Assembly (NCBI GenBank): GCA_046704565.1
Contig: JBJKRP010000067.1
Location: forward strand, 1-21,195
Length of the DNA: 21,195 nucleotides
Source: FEN-1297 sp046704565
GTDB lineage: Bacteria; Bacteroidota; Ignavibacteria; Ignavibacteriales; Ignavibacteriaceae
Reading direction: 5' to 3'
Position numbers and translations under genes: made by a program. Of this stretch, positions 6,958-14,188 are shown piece by piece. Positions within the stretch are counted from its first letter, which is position 1, and every line of letters begins with the position of its first letter. A model generated the notes under the pieces. That model saw nothing but the letters and a program-made list of their open reading frames with translations, did no database searches and had not been told where the DNA came from.

Positions 6958-8307
6958 ATGCAAAACAAAGTTGCCTTACATACGCTCGGCTGCAAGCTGA
7001 ACTTTTCGGAGACTTCAACCATAGGCAGCCAGTTCCTTTCGAACGGTTACGAAATAGTTGATTTCTGGAATTCAATCGACTCACCGGTTGAGAAGGCAGA
7101 TATTTACATCTTCAATACCTGCAGCGTTACCGAGAATGCCGAGAAGGAATGCCGGCAGCTCGTCCGGAGAGTACTTAGAAAAAATCCGGATGCGTTTGTT
7201 GCCGTAACCGGCTGCTATGCCCAGCTACGTCCCGAAGAAATTTCTAAGATAGAAGGCGTTGACGTTGTTCTCGGCAGTAAAGAAAAATTCAAGCTCTTCT
7301 CTTTGATTGACAACTTTCAAAAGAACGATCTTGCATGCGTCTATGTATCCCCGGTGCAGCAGTTGAATGAATTCGGTGCCGCACATTCGACCGATGCCGA
7401 CAGCCGTACAAGGGCGTTCTTTAAGATTCAGGATGGATGCGATTATAAGTGTACCTTCTGCACAATCCCGCTGGCAAGAGGAAAAAGCAGAAGCATGGAC
7501 CCTGATGAAATTATAAAAGAATTCTCATTGCTCGTTGAAAAAGGATACAAAGAAATTATACTTACTGGAGTGAATGTAGGCGATTACGGGAAAGCATTTG
7601 ACTCAAGTCTTTATCAGGTACTTTTAAAGCTGGTAAATATTCCCGGCGACTTCAGGATCCGTATCAGTTCAATTGAGCCGAACCTGCTGTCCGATGAAAT
7701 TTTGGAACTGGCTGCAGAGAACGAAAAGATGTGCAGGCATTTTCATATTCCTCTTCAGAGCGGCAGCCCGGATATTCTGAAGCTTATGCAAAGGCGTTAT
7801 AAGGCATCTTACTATTCCGAGCTCATATTTAAATTAAAAGACAGAATACCTGAGCTTGGAATAGGTGTGGACGTAATTACCGGATTTCCGGGAGAAACAA
7901 ACGAGAATTTTCTTGAGACTTATGAATTCCTGAAAGATTTGCCCGTTTCATATCTGCATGTGTTTACTTATTCTGAAAGACCGGATACAAAGGCTATCGC
8001 TATGCCCGATCAGGTTAACATACATGAGAGGAAAAGGCGGACAAACATGCTTAGAATTTTAAGTGCTAAAAAAAGGAATGCCTTCTATTTCCAGGCAATC
8101 GGGAAAGAGCAAAAAGTTCTTTTCGAGGCTGAAAATGATGCCGGTATGATGAAGGGCTTTTCATCAAACTATATTAGAATAGAAACTCCTTTTGATTATA
8201 ACCTTGTAAACAAATTTTCGAATACAGTTGTTGCGGAAGTTAACGGCGACGTTTGCAGAGGAGAAATAAAAGGGACTGAAAAATCAATTGACTTAATCGC
8301 CTGTTAA
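6958..8307 (+). CDS. mtaB: tRNA (N(6)-L-threonylcarbamoyladenosine(37)-C(2))-methylthiotransferase
   Basis: MtaB is a radical-SAM enzyme that adds a methylthio group to t6A37 of tRNAs reading ANN codons, giving ms2t6A. The 449-residue protein has the N-terminal UPF0004 domain with its three iron-sulfur cysteines at C12 (TLGCKLN), C55 (NTCSVT) and C86 (TGCYAQ). The radical-SAM CxxxCxxC lies at C161, C165 and C168 (DGCDYKCTFC), followed by PLARGKSRS. The segment IPLQSGS and a C-terminal TRAM-like region complete the family layout. The TLGCKLN segment and t6A-type architecture favour MtaB over MiaB or RimO. The start is ATG 6958 with no clear Shine-Dalgarno. It stands 67 bases after rpsA, behind the rpsA hairpin. 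Confidence 0.9.
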   Translation: MQNKVALHTLGCKLNFSETSTIGSQFLSNGYEIVDFWNSIDSPVEKADIYIFNTCSVTENAEKECRQLVRRVLRKNPDAFVAVTGCYAQLRPEEISKIEGVDVVLGSKEKFKLFSLIDNFQKNDLACVYVSPVQQLNEFGAAHSTDADSRTRAFFKIQDGCDYKCTFCTIPLARGKSRSMDPDEIIKEFSLLVEKGYKEIILTGVNVGDYGKAFDSSLYQVLLKLVNIPGDFRIRISSIEPNLLSDEILELAAENEKMCRHFHIPLQSGSPDILKLMQRRYKASYYSELIFKLKDRIPELGIGVDVITGFPGETNENFLETYEFLKDLPVSYLHVFTYSERPDTKAIAMPDQVNIHERKRRTNMLRILSAKKRNAFYFQAIGKEQKVLFEAENDAGMMKGFSSNYIRIETPFDYNLVNKFSNTVVAEVNGDVCRGEIKGTEKSIDLIAC

Positions 8308-8319
8308 AGCTTATACTTG
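8287..8319 (+). promoter_or_regulatory. Possible promoter of the DUF5683-like gene inside the mtaB 3' end
   Basis: ATTG at 8287-8290 is followed after 21 bases by TATACTTG at 8312-8319, one mismatch from TAnnTTTG. The ATG of the next gene is 11 bases further. This is a pattern match only. Confidence 0.35.
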
Positions 8320-8330
8320 CAGTAAAAAAA

Positions 8331-9065
8331 ATGAAAAAAATTCTCCTGGCAATAATCATCGTATCAACTTATGCTTTCCCACAGACCCCCGGAAGTCAAA
8401 ATTTATTAAAGCTTCAAAATTCAATTAGAGAGATTAAAAACGAAAAGGATATTAACCGGTCCGACCTTGTTCAGGATGAAAGCGCAAGAAAAAGCGTAGG
8501 GCTCGCAATTTTATTTTCTGCAATACTTCCCGGGATGGGAGAGCTTTACGCTGACTCATACTCCAGCGGAAAATATTTTACCATTGCCGACGGTACTCTT
8601 TGGGGAATTTACTTCGGGATGAGCACGTACAGCGGCTGGCTGAAGAACCAGTACATTGCTTATGCGGCGTCTACCGGCGGAGTTAATACCCAGAGCAAAA
8701 ATTCAGATTATTATGCGACTATCGGCGATTATTCATACCTCGACCAATATAATAACGCTATGGCTCTGCAAGGCAGCTATGATCAAATGTGGAATAATTC
8801 ATATTACTGGGACTGGAAGACCGATAATGAAAGGAAATCTTACCGCAACCTTTGGTCGTCCAGCGAGCAGGCGCGCAACAACTTAAGGTTTGTGGTAGGC
8901 GCGTTAATATTAAACCGGATTATAAGTATTATAAATGCCGCAAGACTTACGGCAGCCTATAATAAAAGACAATCATCTCAAATTGGCTGGAATGTATCAG
9001 TGGGAGTAAACAATATCCAGACACTTCCTTCCGGCTGGCAGTTTAATTTCCAGACCGAACTCTAA
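8331..9065 (+). CDS. Exported or membrane protein resembling the DUF5683 family, function unknown
   Basis: The protein has 244 residues. The N-terminus (MKKILLAIIIVSTYAFPQ) is a clear signal peptide or anchor with likely cleavage near residue 18. A moderately charged segment follows, then a hydrophobic stretch at about 57-95 that includes AILPGMGELYADSYSSGKY. That glycine-rich pattern recalls DUF5683-type proteins common in Bacteroidota and Chlorobiota. The middle is rich in Tyr, Asn and Ser. A second hydrophobic segment near residues 185-203 (VVGALILNRIISIINAA) is followed by a beta-rich tail. These traits suggest an inner-membrane or envelope protein with two to three membrane passes. I cannot assign a function. 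The gene sits 23 bases after mtaB and may have its own promoter. The family call is from memory of the pattern, not a search. Confidence 0.7.
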   Translation: MKKILLAIIIVSTYAFPQTPGSQNLLKLQNSIREIKNEKDINRSDLVQDESARKSVGLAILFSAILPGMGELYADSYSSGKYFTIADGTLWGIYFGMSTYSGWLKNQYIAYAASTGGVNTQSKNSDYYATIGDYSYLDQYNNAMALQGSYDQMWNNSYYWDWKTDNERKSYRNLWSSSEQARNNLRFVVGALILNRIISIINAARLTAAYNKRQSSQIGWNVSVGVNNIQTLPSGWQFNFQTEL

Positions 9066-9069
9066 AAAT

Positions 9070-9120
9070 AGCCTTCGAAAACAGGCTGAATATATTGTTT
9101 TAGATTAATTTTTTTTAATC
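9070..9120 (+). terminator. Two weak hairpins after the DUF5683-like gene
   Basis: AGCCT (9070-9074) can pair with AGGCT (9083-9087). GATTAA (9103-9108) can pair with TTAATC (9115-9120) around a T6 loop. Both stems are short and the second is entirely A/T-rich except for one pair. They may give partial termination before the lysine-rich gene. The rest of this 167-base gap holds only the promoter match at 9152 and the Shine-Dalgarno at 9222. Confidence 0.3.
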
Positions 9121-9151
9121 CTATCTTAAGCTTCCTTTAATTCTATAAAGA

Positions 9152-9159
9152 TAAGTTTG
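9152..9159 (+). promoter_or_regulatory. Possible -7 promoter element of the lysine-rich gene
   Basis: TAAGTTTG is an exact TAnnTTTG match 73 bases before the ATG at 9233. No TTTG stands at the expected distance upstream, so it is only half of the consensus. The resulting leader would be about 65-70 bases and A/T-rich. Confidence 0.35.
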
Positions 9160-9232
9160 GCTTAGTAAATTCAAGGTGAGTTTACGTAATAAATTTTTAA
9201 AATATAAATTAATAATCGATGAGAGGTAAAAA

Positions 9233-9514
9233 ATGAGATCCCGTATCTTGTCTTTATTTATTCTTGTAGCTTTTGTTTTAACAGTAGGTGTTGGCTTTGC
9301 ACAGCAGACTCCAAAGGCTGAAAAGAAAGTAAAAGCAAAAGTAGAAAAGAAAATTGAGAAGAAAGCTCCAAAGAAGATGGAGAAAAGGTCAGCCAAGAAA
9401 GAAAAGAAAGCTGAGAAGAAAGTAGTTAAGAAGGAAAAGAAAGCTCCAAAGAAGATGGAGAAGAAGTCAGCTAAGAAAGCAAAGAAGGCTGCAAAGAAAG
9501 CTTCCAAAGAGTAA
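9233..9514 (+). CDS. Small exported, extremely lysine-rich protein
   Basis: The 93-residue protein begins with a textbook signal peptide, and predicted cleavage after GFA at residue 23 leaves about 70 residues. Of those 70, 33 are lysine and most others are Ala, Glu, Val or Pro, giving a histone H1-like or low-complexity helical/disordered chain. The segment KKAPKKMEK occurs twice, 26 residues apart, reflecting a DNA tandem repeat. The start is set by AGAGG six bases before the ATG. A strong terminator closes the gene, so it is probably a single-gene transcript. Possible roles include binding polyanions at the cell surface (extracellular DNA, lipopolysaccharide), but nothing in the sequence proves this. 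It could belong to a poorly conserved lineage-specific family. The opposite strand is also open over most of this stretch, a by-product of codon bias. Confidence 0.8.
   Translation: MRSRILSLFILVAFVLTVGVGFAQQTPKAEKKVKAKVEKKIEKKAPKKMEKRSAKKEKKAEKKVVKKEKKAPKKMEKKSAKKAKKAAKKASKE
9361..9511 (+). repeat. 78-bp tandem repeat within the lysine-rich gene
   Basis: The unit beginning GAAAGCTCCAAAGAAGATGG at 9361 recurs at 9439, a period of 78 bases or 26 codons. The first 24 bases are identical, and the rest is similar with a few changes. In-frame duplication is the simplest origin, and copy number may vary between strains. Confidence 0.7.
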
Positions 9515-9540
9515 AGCTTATATTTCTTACGTGTCTGGAA

Positions 9541-9572
9541 AAAAGGAGAGTTTTTTGACTCTCCTTTTTTAT
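9541..9572 (+). terminator. Rho-independent terminator after the lysine-rich gene
   Basis: AAAAGGAGAGT at 9541-9551 is perfectly complementary to ACTCTCCTTTT at 9558-9568, with a six-base loop and a following T-rich tract. This is the clearest terminator in the window and separates the lysine-rich gene from the two-component operon. Confidence 0.85.
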
Positions 9573-9581
9573 TTATATTTC
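9554..9581 (+). promoter_or_regulatory. Possible promoter of the two-component operon, overlapping the terminator
   Basis: TTTG at 9554-9557 lies in the terminator loop, and TATATTTC at 9574-9581 is one mismatch from TAnnTTTG. The spacing is 16 bases, shorter than the usual 19-21. The ATG of the response regulator follows four bases later, with no Shine-Dalgarno. A pattern match of modest strength. Confidence 0.3.
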
Positions 9582-9585
9582 TCGC

Positions 9586-10260
9586 ATGAGAATATTAATT
9601 ATCGAAGATGAAAAGAAGGTAGCTTCTTTTATTAAAAAAGGCTTGGAGGAGGAGTACTTTGCCGCCGATGTAGCCTATGACGGAAGGGAAGGACTTAAGC
9701 TTGTAACTTCCGAAGAGTATGATGTAATAATTATGGATGTAATGCTTCCCTTTATAGATGGCTTTACGCTGGTAAAAGAAATCAGGAAACAGAATATTCT
9801 TACTCCCGTATTGATGCTTACTGTAAAAGATAGTATTAAAGACAAGGTACAGGGCTTGGACGCTGGAGCCGATGATTACCTTACAAAGCCCTTTGCCTTT
9901 GAAGAACTGATTGCCCGCCTTAGGGCGCTGCTCAGGCGGAATGAAAATTCCAAATCTTCCAATTTGACTGCCGGCGACCTGTTGATTGACTTGCTGTCTC
10001 ATAAAGTCGTCCGGAAAAGCCGGGAGATTGTTTTGACGCCGAAGGAATATTCGATCCTTGAATATCTAATGAGAAACCGGAATAAAGTTGTTTCCCGGAC
10101 TAAGCTTATAGAGCATGTTTATGATTACCACTTTGATACCGAAACAAATATAATTGATGTCTATATCAATAAGCTTCGTTCCAAGTTTGACAGCCCTGAC
10201 GATCTGCCGTTAATTCATACTATTCGCGGGGTCGGCTATATACTTAAGGATGATGGTTGA
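9586..10260 (+). CDS. OmpR/PhoB-family DNA-binding response regulator
   Basis: This is a two-component transcription regulator of 224 residues, the normal length. The receiver domain covers about 1-115 with acidic residues E7, D8 and E9 (IIEDEK), phosphoacceptor D51 (IIMDVMLP), T79 in MLTV and conserved K101 (LTKPF). The winged-helix output domain runs from about 128 to 224, with the typical TPKEYSILEYLMRN segment and a C-terminal IHTIRGVGYIL wing. The partner kinase starts 28 bases downstream, so the two form one operon. The CusR/QseB-like organisation points to an envelope or metal-type stimulus, but the signal cannot be read from the sequence. The start is ATG with no Shine-Dalgarno, possibly a leaderless message. 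Confidence 0.93.
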   Translation: MRILIIEDEKKVASFIKKGLEEEYFAADVAYDGREGLKLVTSEEYDVIIMDVMLPFIDGFTLVKEIRKQNILTPVLMLTVKDSIKDKVQGLDAGADDYLTKPFAFEELIARLRALLRRNENSKSSNLTAGDLLIDLLSHKVVRKSREIVLTPKEYSILEYLMRNRNKVVSRTKLIEHVYDYHFDTETNIIDVYINKLRSKFDSPDDLPLIHTIRGVGYILKDDG

Positions 10261-10288
10261 AATTATAAGATGAACTATAAATACTTCT

Positions 10289-11719
10289 ATGTTTGAGAAT
10301 TTAAAACACTTTGTTTCTTCCACCCGGTTCAAATCAACTATCTGGTATTCGTCGCTTTTCCTGGTACTCGAAGTCCTGCTGGGGATTTTCATTTACTTTT
10401 ATCTTTACGGTACGATGATAGACAACCTGGACTACGGTTTAAAGACTCAGGCGAAGGCTATCCTGGGGCTGGTCTCTCAAAAGCATACCGACATCGAGCA
10501 CTTTGTTCCGGATTCGGTTTATTCCGCACCGGAGGACCTGGTTTGGGATGTTATTTATAATGAAGTTGCTTTCAATCTCCGCAACAGCTTCATTCAAATC
10601 AATTATAAGAAAAGGAATATTTTCAGCTCAGATAACCTAAATAACGTTAATCTTTCCTTCCCGGAAAAGAAGGCGGCATTAAACCTTTTTACCTTTTCAG
10701 ATACAACTCTTTCTTTAAAAGAAATCAGGTGTGTAAAGCTTGTATCGGGGGACTTTAAGATTTTTGTCGCCTTCCCGATTCAAAACATAGACCAGACACT
10801 TAACAGCCTTGCACACATTTTTATATTGCTGGCTCCTATATTCTTTATCATTTCAATTATAGGAGGAAGTGTTATCTCCGCAAAAGCCCTTTCCCGCATA
10901 GATGCAATAATTAAAAAGACGGAGGAGATAACGGCGCAAAACCTGGATGAAAAAATAGGCGGTGAAAAATACAGCGACGAATACGGAAGGCTTGTAAAGA
11001 AGATGAATGAAATGATAAGCAGAATCAAAACTTCCGTCGATTACATGAACCAGTTTTCAATCTCTGCCGCCCATGAACTTAAAACTCCTTTGACTATTCT
11101 TCGCGGAGAAACTGAAATTGCCTTGAAGTCTCCAAAAACAACTGAAGAATATATCGACGTTTTAAAAAGTAATTATGAAGAAACGATCCGGCTTACAAAG
11201 ATTATAGATAACCTTTTCTTCATTTCTAAAATAGATCATTCTTTGATCGACATAAAGAAAGAAAAAGTTGAAGTTGATTCATTCCTTTCTTCCATTGCCA
11301 ATAATTTAAGAATTCTGGGTGCCGATAAAAATATTGAACTGGTTGTTGACTCGAAAACCAATGCCGTTGTGGAGATTGATAAGGAGTTAATGACGCAGGC
11401 GCTTTCTAACCTGGTGGACAATGCAATTAAGTACGGCGACGAAAATAATACCGTAATTATTAAAACCGAATACTGTGATTCCGATAAGCTAAAAATAAGT
11501 GTCAAGAATAAGGGTGAAGGAATTCCTGAAGAAGCTATCCCGAAAATTTTTGATAGGTTCTACCGGGTTGAGACTTCGCGCAGCCGGAAGACCGGCGGCG
11601 TCGGTCTCGGTCTCTCAGTTGTAAAAGCAATAGTCGGCTGGCATGATGCAGAAATCTTTGCCGCATCTGTTCCTAATTCCGAAACCGAATTTTCGATTAT
11701 TCTTAATAAGGCAAGCTGA
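10289..11719 (+). CDS. Membrane sensor histidine kinase (HAMP, HisKA, HATPase)
   Basis: This is the 476-residue sensor partner of the preceding regulator. A first membrane helix at about 18-40 and a second at about 176-198 enclose a periplasmic sensing domain of about 135 residues with no family I recognise. A HAMP linker follows to about 250. The HisKA phosphoacceptor is H262 in SAAHELKTPLTIL. The ATP-binding domain has the N box near 372-382 (LSNLVDNAIKYG), G1 at KNKGEGIP (406-413), the F-box FDRFYR and G2 at GGVGLGLS (436-443). All catalytic motifs are intact. The kinase type resembles CusS/QseC sensors. The gene converges on the protease gene, with a hairpin overlapping its stop codon. 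Confidence 0.93.
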   Translation: MFENLKHFVSSTRFKSTIWYSSLFLVLEVLLGIFIYFYLYGTMIDNLDYGLKTQAKAILGLVSQKHTDIEHFVPDSVYSAPEDLVWDVIYNEVAFNLRNSFIQINYKKRNIFSSDNLNNVNLSFPEKKAALNLFTFSDTTLSLKEIRCVKLVSGDFKIFVAFPIQNIDQTLNSLAHIFILLAPIFFIISIIGGSVISAKALSRIDAIIKKTEEITAQNLDEKIGGEKYSDEYGRLVKKMNEMISRIKTSVDYMNQFSISAAHELKTPLTILRGETEIALKSPKTTEEYIDVLKSNYEETIRLTKIIDNLFFISKIDHSLIDIKKEKVEVDSFLSSIANNLRILGADKNIELVVDSKTNAVVEIDKELMTQALSNLVDNAIKYGDENNTVIIKTEYCDSDKLKISVKNKGEGIPEEAIPKIFDRFYRVETSRSRKTGGVGLGLSVVKAIVGWHDAEIFAASVPNSETEFSIILNKAS

Positions 11720-11740
11720 GTTGCCTGCTTTCTTATTTAA
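11709..11740 (+). terminator. Hairpin at the end of the histidine kinase gene
   Basis: AGGCAA (11709-11714) pairs with TTGCCT (11721-11726) around a six-base loop that contains the TGA stop. A pyrimidine-rich GCTTTCTTATTT tract follows. It lies between convergent genes and may serve the + strand operon. The stem is only six pairs. Confidence 0.5.
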
Positions 11741-12779
11741 CCGGCAAGTTTAATGGATAACCGTTCCTGTTAAGAAATTCCGCATTGTCCTTTAAGAAGC
11801 TTTTTATAGTTTCAACCGGAATTACCCTGGCAATTCCGTACCGCAGCAATTGGAGCTGCTTAACAAACATATTGCCTTTGTATGGAGCTGTCGGATCGTA
11901 CTTCAAAGCCCCTTCCAGCGGCTCCGGCTCAAGTATATTTTGATTCTCATCCGTAATCCATTGAACAATTCCGACCAATTCAAAATTCGGCACGCCGCCT
12001 CTTAACGCAAGCACTACTCCGCCGCTGTAGCCCCGGTTTACAACAGCATCAATTAAGAACGAGCCGTTGTTATCATAGTCCGGGCTGCTTACAATTGCCT
12101 TTGTTACCATTTTGTAATTCATCGGATAACCAAAAAGATAAACAAAGTCTCCCCAGTCAAGTTGTTTGGAGTCTCCAAAGGGAAAGTTGAAGACTGAAAA
12201 ATAAGTCCTGTTGGCTGGACCATAATTATTGCCGAGCAGAGCAAGGTCGGTGTTTTTGTCTGTTATAATATCTTTTACCTGGCTGTCTCCCGGGAAGCCT
12301 GCAATATAGATGGTCTCCTTTTCCTTGAAACCGATGCTTTGAACTTTATCCGTAAGGATACCCTTTGCATTTGAAAAGTAAGTAATAATCGTATCGGGGA
12401 AGTCTATGATATGAGCGCAGGTAAGAAGGAGTACTTTACCGCCGGAGGAATACAGCAGCAAGGCTGTGCCGGAACTTGTCCTGTCAATATATGTAGACTT
12501 AACATTTTCATCCTGTATTAGCTGATCCGAAATGTCATTTTTCTTTATTCTGCTGGAGTCGCTGAAAATAAAGACTCTGTAAAAAGCAAGCGAATTTATC
12601 CTGTAAACCGTCCTGGAAATTTCCCCCAATTGTTTTGAACTGTTTGAATTCGGAAATCCGCTGTCATAGTTATTGCCTTTTACGAATCCTGTGCTTGACT
12701 CGTAAATCACCGGCGAGCAGGAAAAGCTAATAAACAATAACGCCGCTATAACAAGCCCCTTAACTGGTGAACGAAGCAT
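11733..12779 (-). CDS. Exported trypsin-fold serine protease, possible lipoprotein
   Basis: The 348-residue protein is likely secreted or envelope-attached. The N-terminus has a hydrophobic signal segment (residues 8-20) ending in FSC at Cys21. This could be a lipidation cysteine, although the usual Leu/Val/Ile at -3 is a Ser, so lipidation is uncertain. The trypsin-like triad is present in order: H123 in LLTCAHIIDF, D178 in KNTDLALLG and S252 in NRGYSGGVVLA, with GYSGG replacing the common GNSGG. No PDZ domain is visible, so it is not DegP-like. I chose the ATG at 12779 rather than a GTG two codons upstream, because GAGGAG lies five bases before the ATG but overlaps the GTG. The gene diverges from the alpha/beta-hydrolase gene across a 156-base gap. 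The natural substrate is unknown. Confidence 0.8.
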   Translation of the reverse strand: MLRSPVKGLVIAALLFISFSCSPVIYESSTGFVKGNNYDSGFPNSNSSKQLGEISRTVYRINSLAFYRVFIFSDSSRIKKNDISDQLIQDENVKSTYIDRTSSGTALLLYSSGGKVLLLTCAHIIDFPDTIITYFSNAKGILTDKVQSIGFKEKETIYIAGFPGDSQVKDIITDKNTDLALLGNNYGPANRTYFSVFNFPFGDSKQLDWGDFVYLFGYPMNYKMVTKAIVSSPDYDNNGSFLIDAVVNRGYSGGVVLALRGGVPNFELVGIVQWITDENQNILEPEPLEGALKYDPTAPYKGNMFVKQLQLLRYGIARVIPVETIKSFLKDNAEFLNRNGYPLNLPVK

Positions 12780-12935
12780 GGTCACTCCTCATCTTTATAA
12801 TGAATGATTAGACCCGGGAAAATATTTTGTAAACCTTACAGATAACAATAAACTTTTTTTTACTCTTCCACAAGAATTTTGTGCTGGATTTATTTTATCT
12901 TTATTCTAATAAAAAAATATGAAGAAGCTCTAATA
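12780..12935. other. Divergent intergenic region between protease and hydrolase genes
   Basis: This A/T-rich gap must hold promoters for both directions. It contains GAGGAG for the minus-strand protease gene and GAAGAAG eight bases before the plus-strand ATG. I find no complete TTTG-N20-TAnnTTTG match on either strand, only partial ones such as ATTTTG at 12824-12829 and 12876-12881. Confidence 0.4.
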
Positions 12936-13970
12936 ATGAAGTTACGGGTAATAATTACAAGTCTAATGATAATTGTTTTGCTGTTCCTGCTTCCCGGAAT
13001 AATTAATGGGGAGGTAAATCCAAAAGCATCTTTGGACGGTGGAGTAGCATTGAAAGGCTTCTCAAGAAGTTCTTTCTTTGATGAGCAGATATTAAAGCTG
13101 AAGATATATAACGGGATTAAAATAGAAATAAATGCGCCTGCAGCCAATATATTTGATAGAGATAAAAAGGTCCTTCTGATATTTTATGCTCTGCCGAATA
13201 TGAATACTATTGATGAGACAATCGGAAGACAAAAAGCACCGGGGCTTGACTGGCACTACGATATTCAGCACATTGGCGCCCAGGTGAGATTCTTAAGAAA
13301 TCTTGTCACCGATGAAAATATTGTAATCGTTTACCTTGAGTCGCCGGAAGAAAGCTGGCAATGGTGGAGGATGAAACATCCGGGAAAAGATTTTGTTTTT
13401 AAAATGGTTGTAGACTCTGTGGCAAATATCTTTAAGAACTTTTCAACTGAAATAGTTCTTGACGGACACAGCGGCGGGGGAAGCTTAGTCTTCGGATATA
13501 TAAACACCGTTAATAGAATTCCAAAAAAAATTAAACGGATTTCTTTCCTTGACAGCCAGTACGACTATGCCGACAGCCTGCACCACGGAAGGAAAATAGT
13601 GCAGTGGTTAAAAGCCGCACCTGACCATTATCTATGTTCCATCGCTTACGATGACAGGCACGTTATAATCAACGGCAAAGACATAGGTACGATTGAAGGA
13701 GGCACCTTCTACAGAAGTGAATTAATGGAAAAGCGTCTTGCAAAAGATTTTAATTTCGTTGATTATTCAGATTCACTTTTTATTAAGTACTCAGCGCTGA
13801 AGGGCAGGATTAAGTTTTTCCTTAAAAGAAATCCCGACCATTTAATGTGGCACACTTTGCTGGTTGAGAAGAACGGCTTTATTGAAAGCATACTCTCGGG
13901 AACAAGTTATGAGAATGAAGGATATCAGCTCTGGGGTTGGCGGGCTTACTCTCAATACATTCAGCCGTAA
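12936..13970 (+). CDS. Exported protein with an alpha/beta-hydrolase-type nucleophile motif, function unknown
   Basis: The 344-residue protein starts with a signal peptide (hydrophobic 5-22, cleavage probably near residue 25). The core reads like an alpha/beta hydrolase. A KKVLLIFYALPNMN strand sits at about 77-90. A segment near 125-145 contains IVIVYLESPEESWQWW. The nucleophile elbow VLDGHSGGG carries S179. A candidate acid and histidine lie C-terminally in NPDHLMWH, but I cannot assign the triad with certainty. The substrate is unknown; an esterase or peptidase is possible. The in-frame TTG 57 bases upstream would add an unlikely extension before the signal peptide, so the ATG with GAAGAAG upstream was preferred. 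The divergent neighbour is also an exported hydrolase, so the pair may share regulation. Confidence 0.7.
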   Translation: MKLRVIITSLMIIVLLFLLPGIINGEVNPKASLDGGVALKGFSRSSFFDEQILKLKIYNGIKIEINAPAANIFDRDKKVLLIFYALPNMNTIDETIGRQKAPGLDWHYDIQHIGAQVRFLRNLVTDENIVIVYLESPEESWQWWRMKHPGKDFVFKMVVDSVANIFKNFSTEIVLDGHSGGGSLVFGYINTVNRIPKKIKRISFLDSQYDYADSLHHGRKIVQWLKAAPDHYLCSIAYDDRHVIINGKDIGTIEGGTFYRSELMEKRLAKDFNFVDYSDSLFIKYSALKGRIKFFLKRNPDHLMWHTLLVEKNGFIESILSGTSYENEGYQLWGWRAYSQYIQP

Positions 13971-14188
13971 AATAGCAGCGGCATTAATTTGATATGAGTC
14001 CCTATATTTTCTTTACTCATTCCTGTCTGCGCCCGGCGCCGGAATTTAGATGTTCAAATATACTGCGGGATAGAAACAGACAGGCGCTGTCATTTCAATT
14101 TCCGGGTGAAGTTACTATTTTATATGAGTTTTCCCCTTGCCTTTCTTTTATATTCTATTTAAATATGAAACTGAATTTTGGGAAATTT
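13971..14188 (+). other. Intergenic region before porQ
   Basis: It contains a 10-base GC palindrome CCGGCGCCGG at 14033-14042 and a short hairpin, GACAG (14079-14083) with CTGTC (14087-14091). The porQ frame is open upstream for 57 more codons, but that stretch lacks homology-like composition and a signal peptide, so I regard it as non-coding. An alternative porQ ATG lies at 14165. A CTTG...TATTTAAA pair near 14136-14163 could be a weak promoter. Nothing else is recognisable. Confidence 0.4.

Noticed and set aside
9121..9507. A 128-codon open frame on the minus strand, Phe/Ala-rich
   Set aside because: It is the complement of the lysine-rich gene; AAG/AAA codons read backwards give Phe/Leu. 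It has no signal of its own and the plus-strand gene has a Shine-Dalgarno, signal peptide and terminator.
14033..14042. GC palindrome CCGGCGCCGG as a terminator or operator
   Set aside because: It has no loop, T tract or repeat partner; a ten-base palindrome alone is not enough.
13994..14164. In-frame N-terminal extension of porQ
   Set aside because: It would place 57 unrelated residues before a normal signal peptide; ATG 14189 or 14165 fits better.
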